NCBI GenBank assembly: GCA_000969725.1
Contig: JXSR01S028236.1
Strand: one strand, 5' to 3'
DNA from: Ophiothrix spiculata
Taxonomy: Eukaryota; Echinodermata; Ophiuroidea; Amphilepidida; Ophiotrichidae
DNA: 27,704 nucleotides
The position numbers and the translations under genes are program-made. The notes below the pieces were generated by a model. That model ran no database searches. It was not told the DNA's origin and saw nothing but the letters and a program-made list of their open reading frames with translations. Of this stretch, positions 1 through 10,813 are shown piece by piece (positions within the stretch are counted from its first letter, which is position 1; the number at the start of each line of letters is the position of its first letter).

Positions 1-2547
1 ATCTCTTGAATTCACGGGGGTTGATGGCCTGAGGAATAGATTTTCTTTGCGAGATGTTACAAGATAGCCAACCTGTTAAAATTTTAATACGTTTTTCTGC
101 TCTGTTACAAACATCTAGTTTTTGGCGTTTTACGCTAGATTATCATCATATCAGATTTCTACCATGATGTTCAGGTAGTTTGGTCAGTGCAGTTCTTACA
201 ATATATTTTATACATACTAGCAACAACGTCTTCTATTTACCAACTTCTCTTCATGATCCGTTTAATGTGATTGCTGATAGTATGAATCTTATCTCTCAGA
301 GCCTAAAAGATGACATACCTTAGGTTAAAGTTATGTAAACATAACTTAACAAAGGTTTCTCTTTAGTGGACAAACCAAGGCTAAGTTCCCATCAGTGGAA
401 ATGTTCCTTGCACTAACCAATTAGAAATGCTCGAGTCGGAGAAATGATGAATAAATTATTCCTCAGAACAATTCCGAATAAAGTATCCTTCAAACTAATT
501 AATTGAACTTCGGGTCCATTGAACGGTGACCATTCCTATTGCACGGTGACCATTCCTTGAATGACCAACAGGTTGTTATCAATAGCCCTGGTTAATCCCT
601 ACGTTAATTAAAGGACGACAGGTCATTTAAAATTAAACAATATCAAATATAAATGACACTAATGAATTCTTAAAGGTTGTTGAAAGGCCATACCCTTGTC
701 TGGACCTTGTCCAATCAAATCAAGGCTGCTGTGCATTGGAACATTGTACTAGCTTTAGTAAGCTGACGAATCAAGCCTTTGTGCAAGGCTATAGCAAAAT
801 TAAGAGTATTTTGCATTGGAACTTGTATTGTATGTTGATTTGACGTTGTTAGGCTTGCTCTAAGTCTCTAGCTGGAGCAGATGACATTTTAGAAAATGTG
901 CAGATCCCTGTGTGTATCGGTTCCCTTATATTTGTATTTCAAGACTTTGCCTGTAAAAGCGTATCGTTTCTAAAAATATGATTTTCTGAAAAGACCTAGT
1001 ACCTGCCAACATGATCAATAGAAAAGACAACCAGAAGGTAAAAAAAATCCCCTTTAAACGGAACAATTGCATTTAATAATACCTCATATAAAACAAAACA
1101 GGAAATCAAGAACAAGTGTATAAATAAATACATTCCAGGAAAATGTCTCGCACGTTGGTCCTCAAAATGCATTGAAATACGTAAATAAAAAATGACTAGG
1201 CCTACTACTAAATATGATTGTTGACATGCTAAGAATAGACTGTGATGACCTAGTTTTGGTTAGATGGTTTCCTAAATTCCTGACACATAATCAATGGCCT
1301 TTGAGTTTATCTCAACTACTGGGAACCACGTTCCCGTCAATGGCCATGAAGTCAGACATGATTACGTAATATTCGATATGATTGCAATCAATGTTTTTTT
1401 CACCGGCTGCACGTTCATGAAAATTTCCATTGACTAAATTTCCTCCCATGGACATTAAAGTGAAGTTCATATAACGGTCAAATTAATTATAACGGATCGT
1501 GATCTTATTATGCCGGGGAATGTTTCATTAACACCCACTGCTGTCCGTACAGCCAGACGCCGTTTTTGAACATGGTATGTGAATGTGGACATTGGTGGAT
1601 ATTATATTTTTACAAATTTACAGGAGGATCATTTTATGTTGTCAAAATCCATCGGTGAACTTTGGTGCACTTTTGAAAGGCGGAAATATGGTGAGGAAAT
1701 GTAGATTCGTTAAATTCTACCTTTTTCAAGTTGTTTTTTAAATACTTCGGAGAAAATTTGATTCCCACCCGGATTCCCATAATTTTTATAGGGTCTACAT
1801 GTAAAGAACTTTTCCGCGGCGTGCTTTTAATAAAACGTACTACCAACAATGGGATTACCACCAGTGGATTACCGTAGTATATAAAAGTACCGAAAACAAG
1901 AAGAGTCTTTAAAAAAGTCAACCCGCGCTAGTTCAAAGTTGTGGTCCCGTATTCAATATCACTATATCACTATTCATTCAAATAGCAATTCAATAGACCA
2001 ATTTGATTTTTTAAATATAAGAAAGCTCAAATTGCGTGACTTTTAAAGTAACTTATTCCTAAAACAGTCAAGTTAGGTAAGTTTGAGCACTTTCATATAT
2101 TGATAAAACCTGACTGGGATCAGAGCAATCTAAATGCACATGTGCCAGCCACACTTTGACCGTTATTTTTGATTCCCCTCCCCTCATTATACCAAGTTTG
2201 ACAGAAAAAGCAAATAATCTCATTCAAATTGGGTTCTTTTTAAGCAAATTATCCACAATTAACCATGATTAGGCAATTGTCTGTGAAGAAAATCACTTGA
2301 TTCCTATGGCACGCCAGTTACATGACCAACTTTCCAAAGTTCAGTGGATGACTAATGGGCTTTGTAGTATTGGTTTCGGACATAACACCAGAGCCTGGGG
2401 CTCAGCAGGAGATATAGATTGATCCAGACAGGCATGATCAGTGTTCACGTTCAAGTTGTAAGAAGATGGTCTGATTGAGCAAATCTGTGCCATTTGGCTT
2501 TGCTCATATTGATGACTTGGTTGTATTTAATCCATTGACATCACATA
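1..2547. other. Upstream non-coding stretch, probably intron of the receptor gene
   Basis: No coding exon was recognised here. Exon A begins at a splice acceptor (3101-3102), so this stretch is most simply the 3' part of an intron whose 5' exons, including the zinc-finger DNA-binding domain, lie left of the window. I looked for the paired-cysteine pattern and the P-box region of a nuclear receptor and did not see them, but a short exon could be missed by eye. The only long open frame, on the minus strand at 1634-1921, resembles no family I know. Confidence 0.45.
523..558. repeat. Short tandem duplication, 20-bp period
   Basis: The string ACGGTGACCATTCCT occurs at 523-537 and again at 543-557, giving two head-to-tail copies with a 20-bp period. 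It is too short to assign to a family and is probably a local slippage duplication. Confidence 0.6.
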
Positions 2548-2556
2548 CTTGTTATA

Positions 2557-2859
2557 CAGAGGTGGTTTTCAGGATGTCCCACAATGCATTATTCTGATAC
2601 ACTGATTGTACAATATGCCTGCAAATCCAATTCAACTCCTATACTTATATACAGGTTGCTGAGGTTTTTGAGGTGTCAGCAATGTGGGTAAACACTGGGC
2701 TATTGTGAAAAAAAAAACATCCCTAGAAAGATATGAGTGAGTACTATTCAATGGAATTTTCAAATTCCTAATAGCCCCTTGTCCAGAAAACCATTATTGC
2801 CTATTATATATCAGTGTATCAGAATAATGCATTGTGGGATACCCTGAAAACCACCTCTG
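2557..2859. mobile_element. Non-autonomous inverted-repeat transposon with 9-bp target duplication
   Basis: The ends are inverted repeats of about 49 bp (2557-2605 and 2811-2859), differing at only two or three positions and starting CAGAGGTGG. They are flanked by an exact 9-bp direct repeat CTTGTTATA at 2548-2556 and 2860-2868, which marks the target-site duplication and fixes the boundaries. The 303-bp element has no coding capacity. A 9-bp duplication with long inverted ends is known from Mutator-like elements, so this is probably a MULE-type MITE. The family assignment is inference; the structure is seen directly. Confidence 0.85.
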
Positions 2860-3102
2860 CTTGTTATATGAAGGCAGGCAGAAAGGGACTACAATTTGAC
2901 CTATAAAGTGACTAATTGGAGCTCTAAGGGTATGAATACAAAACCATGGTGCAAATAGTAATCTGAAGTATGGGTATATTGCAGCATAGATTAGTCCTTA
3001 AAAATCTATGATTGCAGTGTATAGAAATGGCATTAAAACAAAATATATCTTTAATTTCAAAGTTTAACCCTAGTGTTTATGTTTTATTTTCTTTCTTTGT
3101 AG

Positions 3103-3740
3103 GTACAGTCCGGCAAGGATGAAGGAATTAATAACCAAGGGCTTTGTCCCCGGTACCCATGGTAATCCAGAAGATACTAATCACCAAGACAACCAGCAGA
3201 TGACAGACCTCCCCAGTATATCCTCATCACATTCCTCCTTAGTTGGACTTCTTAGAGACTCTAACGACGATCCAGAAATGGTGAATCCCGCAGCGCAGAA
3301 ATGCGGTGCTGTTACGACACCCGTTCCCCGTCCCTGTACATGTCGAAGTGCAATTGTTTTAAAACCAGACCTGGAAGGCAAAGTGGATCACAATTTAGCC
3401 GATTGGCTGATGAGATGCGTGCAATTTGCACGAAGCATTCCCGATATCTCGAAATTACCACATAACGATCAAGTACTTTTATTGACATCTGCTTGGAAGG
3501 AATTAGTGCTTCTTTATATGGCACAAAATAGTTTTGACTTTGAGTTTGAATTTCAAAGCCAGAACCATCATTGTCATATTGGTACTAAACATAATGACTG
3601 TGTGTCGAGACTATGGATTGAAGGAGTACCAACCATAAAGAGTGTTGAACAACTGAGATTTATTTTGAGAAAATTTTGTGAAATGCAGCCTGATGACAAG
3701 GAGTATGCTGTGCTTAGACTGCTACTATTACTCAATGCAG
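3103..3740 (+). CDS. Nuclear receptor exon A: hinge and N-terminal half of ligand-binding domain (partial gene)
   Basis: This exon encodes about 212 residues of a ligand-regulated (or orphan) transcription factor that would act in the nucleus. It starts after a pyrimidine-rich tract and AG at 3101-3102 and ends before the donor GTGAGT at 3741. The reading frame is fixed by Tyr at 3104-3106; the ATG at 3119 is an in-frame internal codon rather than an obvious start. Roughly the first 90 residues are low-similarity hinge, rich in Ser, Asp and Pro. The LBD signature follows: VQFARSIPDISKL then DQVLLLTSAWKEL (3419-3514), matching helices 3-5 with the hallmark F-A-R, D-Q, L-L, W and E-L residues. 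Helices 6-7 run to LLLLLNA at 3739. The last base is the first position of a codon completed in exon B. The pattern fits the NR2 group. An unusually acidic/Phe stretch (DFEFEF, about 3536-3553) sits at the beta-turn region. The subfamily is unresolved and no DNA-binding domain is present in this exon. Confidence 0.9.
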
Positions 3741-3815
3741 GTGAGTCCTCAAAATTATTGCCCCCCCCCCTCCCCCTCTCCCCAGGTGAAATCAAGAAAA
3801 ATATCAGGTTCAATT

Positions 3816-4327
3816 CCCAGGGTCCCTGATATTTATTTCTGGGTAACCACCCGAGTTCTGCAGGTTCCGAAGGTGACCTTATGTGAGACCAAAATTTTGC
3901 AAAAATGGGTGAAATGATACCCTCTCTGCGACCATAAATCTACCATATCTGTTCGAAATGATACTCTATTCTGGATCATACCTGTTTAAATGAATACCCT
4001 ATCTGAGACCGTACGCAAATGTGACGAAATAATTATTACAATTGTAACTGTGCAACATTTGAACACTCTTAAGAAGTGTTTTAGGTATTATAAGCACTTT
4101 CACTGGCAATTTGAAGCACCATTGTCATTACCTAGTCATTAATTCAACCATTCTTTCTTAGTTTGATACCCATCAGAGACTTAAAAGCCAAATTTGATAC
4201 CCTATATGAGACTTGCAGAGTACCAGGTTGATTTTGATACCTATGCTGCAATTCTCGAGCCCTGTCCAGGTCTCACCTTTTTGCTACTGTGGGTGGTTAC
4301 CCAGTCAGAATACCCAGTTACCCCCAG
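3816..4327. mobile_element. Foldback transposon with internal degenerate tandem repeat and 9-bp target duplication
   Basis: The left end (CCCAGGGT..., then CTGGGTAACCACCC at 3839-3852) is mirrored at the right (GGGTGGTTACCCAG at 4291-4304, then CCCCCAGGG to 4327). An exact 9-bp direct repeat GGTTCAATT lies at 3807-3815 and 4328-4336 and fixes the limits. The interior carries scattered copies of a short unit around GATACCCTATCTGAGAC (near 3918, 3958, 3995, 4165 and 4196). The open frames at 4194-4461 are shadows of this repeat. The element starts only 75 bp after the exon A donor. A Mutator-like non-autonomous element is the likeliest class. Confidence 0.75.
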
Positions 4328-4563
4328 GGTTCAATTATGGTTCAATGGTGAGTACACAGTTTATACCCACTGCACCATCCCCGTACACACACATGCTTTT
4401 TGGCCTGCACAAAATGTTCTACCTAGTACTGAATATCAGTTTTCAGTCTTTTTCTAATTAATAAGTAAAAATTAGCCAAAGTCCAAATATGTCATTGATG
4501 GGGATACACGACTTGCCTAGGCAGGCTGGACATTGGATTGAGAATTGAGAGGTTGAGTGTTTG

Positions 4564-4588
4564 TTTTTTTTTTGGGGGGGGGGGGGGG
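4564..4588 (+). repeat. Homopolymer block T10 followed by G15
   Basis: Ten T (4564-4573) are followed directly by fifteen G (4574-4588). The G run could form intermolecular or slipped quadruplexes. It is also a place where the assembled length is unreliable. Confidence 0.85.
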
Positions 4589-7094
4589 TCTAGGCATTTT
4601 TGTTATCCATATAGTGATTCCATTGATTGGAGATATGGGGTTAAATAATATTTTTTTTATTTTGTCCAAAGCAGCTTTAATGAAAAATAATATGTCATAC
4701 ACAAGATTTTGATCTGGGTTAGAAAATTACTTTCATCTGGGTTTCAAAAAATTGTACAAAGAAAACAATGTGATATAGGGTCAGTCACTAAAATTAATAT
4801 CACATTTTCAATAGTCTTAAGGTATGAAGTTTTCACTTCACACAATTCTTCCTCAGAGTATAAGTGCCTCCGGCTTTAGAGATAAACTAGACATTTGGGC
4901 CAAGATATTCCAATATAAATAGAACAATCTTTAAACATGAAACAAGATCTTTTAATCTAGATGAGGTGTCCGAGAGTTCAATTTTATTTCTGTTTTTATT
5001 CATCCCTTTCTCACTCACTGGTCAACCTGATTTCAATTTACGGTGTATTCATAGTTTCCATCGTTCTTATATTCACCGACCTTAGACTTCTACACATGCT
5101 TCTCTGTAAGTCTCTTTTCTGTATATAGATATATCACAAGGAATATGGCTTTGATAACATCTAGCAAAAAAAGCCATACAATGAAATGGCTGGAAATTTG
5201 AACACACTGTTAAAACCCAATAAAATAGATTTGTGAGGGTAGAATTCTATCATTATCACCAGGCACAGACTCCTTCAAGGCATTGTGTGGACAGGTAACA
5301 TAATATTCCAGCTGACCTTTAGCAGAATAAATGCAAGTTTTGCTACCATATCATATTAGAAATTTGTCTGTAAAGATTTTCTTTTATCCCTTGATATATT
5401 AATTTAAGTCTTGGTATTCAATAAAAATATGGCATATATATTGGTCCATGTGGAATCTAATACTAATACTTTGGTCCATTTAGAATCTAGATTGAATTTG
5501 CTACACCCTGCCCTTTATAATTCCTCTTTGCTGAAGTCCACCCTATTCAAGGGGTCAAAACATATGTATGCTAGACAGGCATAAAGCCAGAATTTTTTTC
5601 AGGGGGAGCAGGATTTCAAAAAGGGGACCATTTGGAGGCAAAGTTTGTTTTGGTCGACTCTAATCAAAGTATTTGAAACAATATTCCAAATGGGCTGTCC
5701 ATCATATAACTTGGGTCCATTGCAGTGGGGATTTTTCCAGGAATGCGAGTCTTTGAATTTGGACTTGTAGGGTCTTCAACACTTAAACATCAAATCGTTT
5801 ATTCTAAACCTCCTATATACTATCATAGTAAAAAGCAGACCTAAGCTGATGTAGTATGAAGAATATAGCTTTTTCCTAACTAGATGCAGGTGTATAAAAC
5901 CATCCATTTCGGTTTTTCCTGTTATTTAGAATTGAAAAATCATTGTGTGCAAAACAATTTTTTTTAATATTCCATACTCTGAATTTACAGAAATAAACAC
6001 CTGCATTGAACTGACTTGCAATGAATATTGGTCAAAATTGATAAATGAGGTCAGCTAGTGCCTATAAATGATAATCATCAAGCATATTTTATAAATATCA
6101 CCATCAGGATCGCCACTACCATCAATTTTTAATCATTTAAAATAAAAATTCATACAAGAATCTCCAAATAAAAAATGATTGAAAATATGAAACATTTTCT
6201 TTCATCTAGAAAGAAGTATTTAAGAGAGAAGATCTCAGATTTAAGAGAAAAGACATAGCAACTTCAATTTAGGGAATTCATCAAAGTAGCAAACTCAAAA
6301 ATAAAAAGAGCAGATCTCCTCATTATCAAAAGGTTCTGTCCTTTAAAAATTGCCACTGCAACAGGTCAAATCCAAGTAAGCTGCTAGGGAATTTTTTAAA
6401 AAAGAAAATTGCCAATGTAAATCGCATTTAGCCTCTATGTGTTCCTATTCCATCCTGCTCTTGACACTGAATCATGGATCATTTGCATAAGACTCTTGAG
6501 ACCTTAAAGACTGACTAAATGGACCAAGGTACACAATAGGAAACTCTCAGCCACCTTTGACACAGAAATGATGTGTCCACTACCAGGACAGTCACCCCTC
6601 CTCTCCTTAAAGTACAGCGAGTGACCAAATCAAGCACCAAAGCAATATCAAATTGGCCTAGCTAAATAAGTCCCGGAGGAAATAAAAGCCCTTAATAAAG
6701 GCTGAATAAATGAATATATGATAGAGGTTGAACCTCTGACACCGTTTCCATTGAATGCATGAGAGACCAAAGGTGATTTCACATTGGTTCTGCATCCTAG
6801 TTAATTTGAGCTCTGAATCAAGAGTAATTAACTTGCGCCTCTTTTGCTTAAATAAGACACAAATAGCATATTTTATTGCAGTGTCTTTGTGTGGGGAGTT
6901 TCCTCGAAATGAGACATAATGGGAGCAAGGGAGAATATTGGTTCTGACATGCAGTGTCATCTTTCAGCTTCTTTCTTGAGATTTTCTGTGTTTGAGTTTA
7001 CACTTTTACAACGTGTGACCAAAAGACCAAAATTTATTAAATATTCAATATAAGAATCAAGCCTGGCTTGGACATTGGTATTCTGTTGTGCTTC
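4589..7094. other. Intron stretch without recognised features
   Basis: This is AT-rich non-coding sequence. No inverted-repeat element with clear ends, no RNA gene and no family-like open frame was seen. The minus-strand frame at 6658-6960 has no recognisable domain. Confidence 0.4.
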
Positions 7095-7330
7095 GGGGAA
7101 GCAGGTGGTGCAGCGGTACTTCCCTCGCCTTGCACCAATGAGCCCACCGTGTCATGGGTTCGAACCCCGGTCCTGGTGCTGTATGTGCAATTGGTTGCCA
7201 GTCCATGCTTCAGCAGGTTTTCTTCCGGGCGCTCCACTTTTCCTCCTGCACTAAAACTGGCAAACAAATATGACAGAGGACCCTCATGGAAAGCAGTGCC
7301 AGACACTGATGAGGCTATCATCTATTAATA
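7095..7330 (+). mobile_element. tRNA-derived SINE-like element
   Basis: The 5' part looks like a tRNA-derived RNA polymerase III promoter. An A-box-like TGGTGCAGCGG lies at 7106-7116, and a textbook B box GGTTCGAACCC at 7157-7167 sits inside the palindromic T-loop context GGGTTCGAACCCC. About 160 bp of non-tRNA body follows, with a pyrimidine-rich segment (TTTTCTTCCGGGCGCTCC, from 7218), ending near an A/T-rich tail with ATTTATTTATTTAT from about 7337. The exact 3' end is uncertain. The open frames on both strands here are spurious. Confidence 0.65.
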
Positions 7331-7612
7331 TGTCATATTTATTTATTTATGTTGTACTGGTTTGTACAAGCCAGTTGGGCTGGTAACACCATGATTTCAA
7401 ACCTTCCTGCCTGTCAAGAAATTACTTGCACAACTCTTACCACTTTGAAAGAAGAAAAGGTGTCAACTGTAGTCTTATAAGGTTTTACTTGCAGAGATCA
7501 TTGTATTCAACATTATATAGGCTTATATACAAACCTTGCCAGTCATGCAGTCAATTTTCTAGTTTTTACACATTATTTTTAGGTCCACCCAAAAGCTAAT
7601 ACGGTTAGGTTT

Positions 7613-8059
7613 TAGGTTTAGTTTTAAGGTTAGTGTAAATTCAGAGTTCTTGTTTTTGTCTATCTGTCCAAAGATTGATAATCTTCATAGCTAGGGGTTT
7701 GTTTGGTTGGATCAAAGATTCTCTGGTTGGATACATATTTCATCTCATCTCTCTACCACAATCCTCAAGGGAAAAATATACCAATGTCTAAGCCTTGATT
7801 CTTATATTGAATATTCAATCAATATATTGGTCTTTTTGTCACACTTTGTAAAAGCTATAGGGTTTTACTGCATTTCATGCTTTTTTGTGGGATAACATGA
7901 AAGGTTGGAGTTTTGGTTTAAAATGTCAATTTAGAGTTCTTGGTGTTTTCTAGTGTCTTGTTTTTGTCTATTTGTCCACCAGATAATCTTCATAGCTAGG
8001 GGTCTGTTTGGTTGGACACATATTTCATCTCATTTCTCTACCACAATCCTCAAGGGAAA
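7613..8059 (+). repeat. Direct duplication of about 150 bp in two diverged copies
   Basis: Copy 1 (about 7613-7771) and copy 2 (about 7910-8059) share, in order, a T/G-rich start with AGAGTTCTTG, then TTGTTTTTGTCTAT, then ATAATCTTCATAGCTAGGGG, then ACATATTTCATCTCAT and CTACCACAATCCTCAAGGGA. Copy 1 has an extra stretch of roughly 20 bp in the middle (near 7711-7730). The ORFs at 7707 and 7953 start within the two copies. It could be two insertions of one dispersed repeat or a local duplication. Confidence 0.75.
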
Positions 8060-10080
8060 TCCATTATTTACACATCATAAAACATTATTTGCACATATCC
8101 CTTCATGCATCATCAGCATACTTGCCAAAACTCCTCCTTATCACTTTGTCTCATCATTGACCTCCCGTTTCCTTGGCAAAGACAATTTGATTTGACCACA
8201 AACCTCTACCATGGTTCATTACCACAGGAGGAACTATGCCTTAGGATTCACCGGGCAATTTCTTTGTTGTTATAGATACTGGCATTATACACGGTGTCCT
8301 CAATTTGACCTCCTTTTTATTTACCATAGACACTATGCCATGATGCCATTCAGCGTTCCATCAATATATAGATCAAAATGACTCATTTTTAACTCCAGAG
8401 TAACTCTTGATTCATATGCGCAATCCTCCTTGACCATGCCTTCACATTACCTTCATGAAATTTAATCTTGAATTAACTATTGAGCTGCCACTCCTACTTT
8501 AATATATTTGAAAATACATGACATAAGCCTACAACCTTTACCTGGGAATCCAGCTCATTTAGGTCTGGGCAACAGTTATATTACTCAAGGTTTAGGGATT
8601 TTGTTCAAAATAAAGTCAAAATTTAGATTTTTTTTCAAAACTTAAAGTCTATGTTAATGAAAATTTTGTGAGATTTGTGAAAAAGTCACCCATTTGTGAA
8701 GTACATGACCAAATACCTATATGCTAGTCCGCCTTCCTAGTTACATAATTTTTCCCTCTGAAACGCAAACATTTCCAAGCACAGAAATGGAGCTTCCATA
8801 CTTGTTAGCTCGTTTTTTTACAGACCTGTTTCAAGCAATCACGTCTTATCTGGACCGACGTAGTGACCAAGGTCTGTGCTCAATTACTTGACTACAACAC
8901 AATACGCATCTTACATTTTTCCGCCAAATTGTGCCTACTCAAGGAGTATCGCTTGACTGACTCAATAGCCACACTCTCAGTCAAATTTTCAATCCCTTAC
9001 TGGAGAACAGATTTAGCGAGGTTAGGGTGAACATGCCAATAGCAAGAAAGCAACCCCACAGCAATTTGTCAGTTCTGTGGTCATGGACCATTTCCTTTGA
9101 CAAAGGTTGCCTAGCTGCCAGGGGCTGTCCGTCCCTTGATTGTCACATCATAAGCTTCAACAGCACACAAGAGACTGTCACCTCTCTGTGACCTTTCTAC
9201 CAAGATGTGATTCTGATGCATGGTCTGATGAGAGGGAGAGAGATTGAATCACCTCACTGTGAACTCATTGGATGCCATATCTAAGTTTTGTGAGATTACT
9301 TCAGATGATTTTTCATGATTGTTATCCTCATTTGTTTGTTTCTTGCCACTATACTATGCTATCTTATGAAATTGTTTTTCTCTGATGTGGTTGGTACTGG
9401 TAAATCTGTATTTTAAAATAGGCATTGGACTAGTTCAGCATTATCTTCAATTTCTCCCAAAATTGAGATTTTTATATAAATAGACAGCTTTATCTCTCAA
9501 ATTAATAAGTTAAAATAACAATATTTATTTTAAAAATTTCCTTTATATCTTGCAGTTGGATGAAATGATCATTCATAGATTTTAGCATTTAGTGGAACAG
9601 TTATCTTTACCACTCTGAAAGCTACAGGATTTCATTATTTATGAACATTTGTTGAAGCAAGGAAAGATATTTGATTCCAATTTCTTTATAAAAGCATAAA
9701 TTTTAGTGACCACGACAAGTACGATCAAATTCAAGTCAAAGTTTAATATGTCCGCAGTTATCCAATACACCTTTAATATATTCATTTTCAATCAGGGTGA
9801 ACCAGAGTTCTCTGGTTATGCACCATTTGCCTCATCCAATCTTGCTCAGGGCAAAACACTTCAATTTCATGGATGCTGCTTTGCATCATTCTTACTGAGG
9901 ATTTAATTTTTTCCCAATTTAGGGAAATTTAATTGCCTAATTCATTTTTCTTGAATTTTGAAAAAAATTGCATTTACATACATGTAGTTTCACAGTCGAC
10001 AAACCAGTGAAGTTAATGCCTGTAAAAACTTTTTGATCATAACTCCACTTGATTTTTTAATTCTGATCGTTGGGTTAAAC
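8060..10080. other. Intron stretch without recognised features
   Basis: This is AT-rich non-coding sequence. I found no convincing gene, RNA or transposon ends. Short runs recur but none gives a definable unit. Confidence 0.4.
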
Positions 10081-10701
10081 TTCATCATTTTTGTAGTCAT
10101 TTTCATTCAGAATTTTATCATTGGTGTAAATTTTCTAACAATGGAGTGAACTGTTAATTCTGAATGAGAATTCTCATTCTATGGGTCAATTTATAGTTTT
10201 ATTTATATGTTTGATCTGTCAAATGATTCGGCCCTACATGTTGTAAATCACCAAACATTTTCACCAAATACTCCTCACATGTGGTGTATTGATTTTTCAT
10301 CATGAAGCCTCCGTTATTATTAGGAAATACATTGGAATTATATATCAGATTATAAGATAACAAAGACTTGTTGCACCAAATATTTGGTAGTCCATAAGAA
10401 GTAAAGTTTGACCCTAAATTTTCACATTATGAAGATGTATTAAATGGAAACATATTTTTCACCCCATTGCACATTTTCAAGTGCACACCCATGGGTCGTA
10501 TAATGTTTAGTATTGATTCTACAACTAGATCATTCATGGTAAGCTAATCTCTTCTTGCAATGAATGTTCTGATTTACAGAATGGTGAAATTGTACATGGA
10601 AAATGTTCATTCAGCATGAAAGTTTAAACCATTCTTAAAAAAAACAATCACCATGAGAAATATTCTGAATGAAAATGTCTACAAACTACAAAATTGATGA
10701 A
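10081..10701. mobile_element. Possible inverted-repeat element, about 620 bp
   Basis: The left end (10081-10126, TTCATCATTTTTGTAGT then CATTTTCATTCAGAAT) is mirrored at 10649-10701 (ATTCTGAATGAAAATG ... CTACAAAATTGATGAA), with a gap of about 7 bp and several mismatches. No target duplication was identified, so the limits are approximate. The interior is non-coding. Confidence 0.5.
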
Positions 10702-10717
10702 ATGTATCTAGCCTATA

Positions 10718-10813
10718 AGTCCGTCAAGAGGGGCCACAGGCTCAGAGAGTGTAAATTAGCCTGAAGCTGGGCTTGGGGTGACGCCTTGTGCCCATGGTAG
10801 CTCTTGACGGACT
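10718..10813. repeat. Compact 96-bp hairpin with two inner stems
   Basis: A perfect 13-bp inverted repeat, AGTCCGTCAAGAG (10718-10730) and CTCTTGACGGACT (10801-10813), encloses 70 bp. Inside are two further possible stems: CAGGCT/AGCCTG (10737-10742 with 10758-10763) and TGGGC/GCCCA (10768-10772 with 10790-10794). The result resembles a three-way junction. The region is more GC-rich than its surroundings. It may be a small foldback element or a structured RNA; no known RNA family was recognised. Confidence 0.6.

Noticed and set aside
1634-1921. Minus-strand open frame of 95 residues with a hydrophobic start
   Set aside because: No domain, no splice sites and no neighbour support. The length is within chance for AT-rich sequence.
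3119-3121. ATG at 3119 as the start of the receptor
   Set aside because: The frame is open upstream to a canonical acceptor at 3101-3102 and the exon entry phase makes sense, so this Met is more likely internal. An alternative promoter is not excluded.
3761-3788. C-rich tract ending CCCCAG then GTGAAA, like a recursive splice site
   Set aside because: It lies about 45 bases after the exon A donor, too close for a functional intron removal step in most animals. The GTGAAA is a weak donor.
4194-4461. Two overlapping plus-strand open frames
   Set aside because: They run through the right arm of the 3816-4327 foldback and share no similarity with known proteins.
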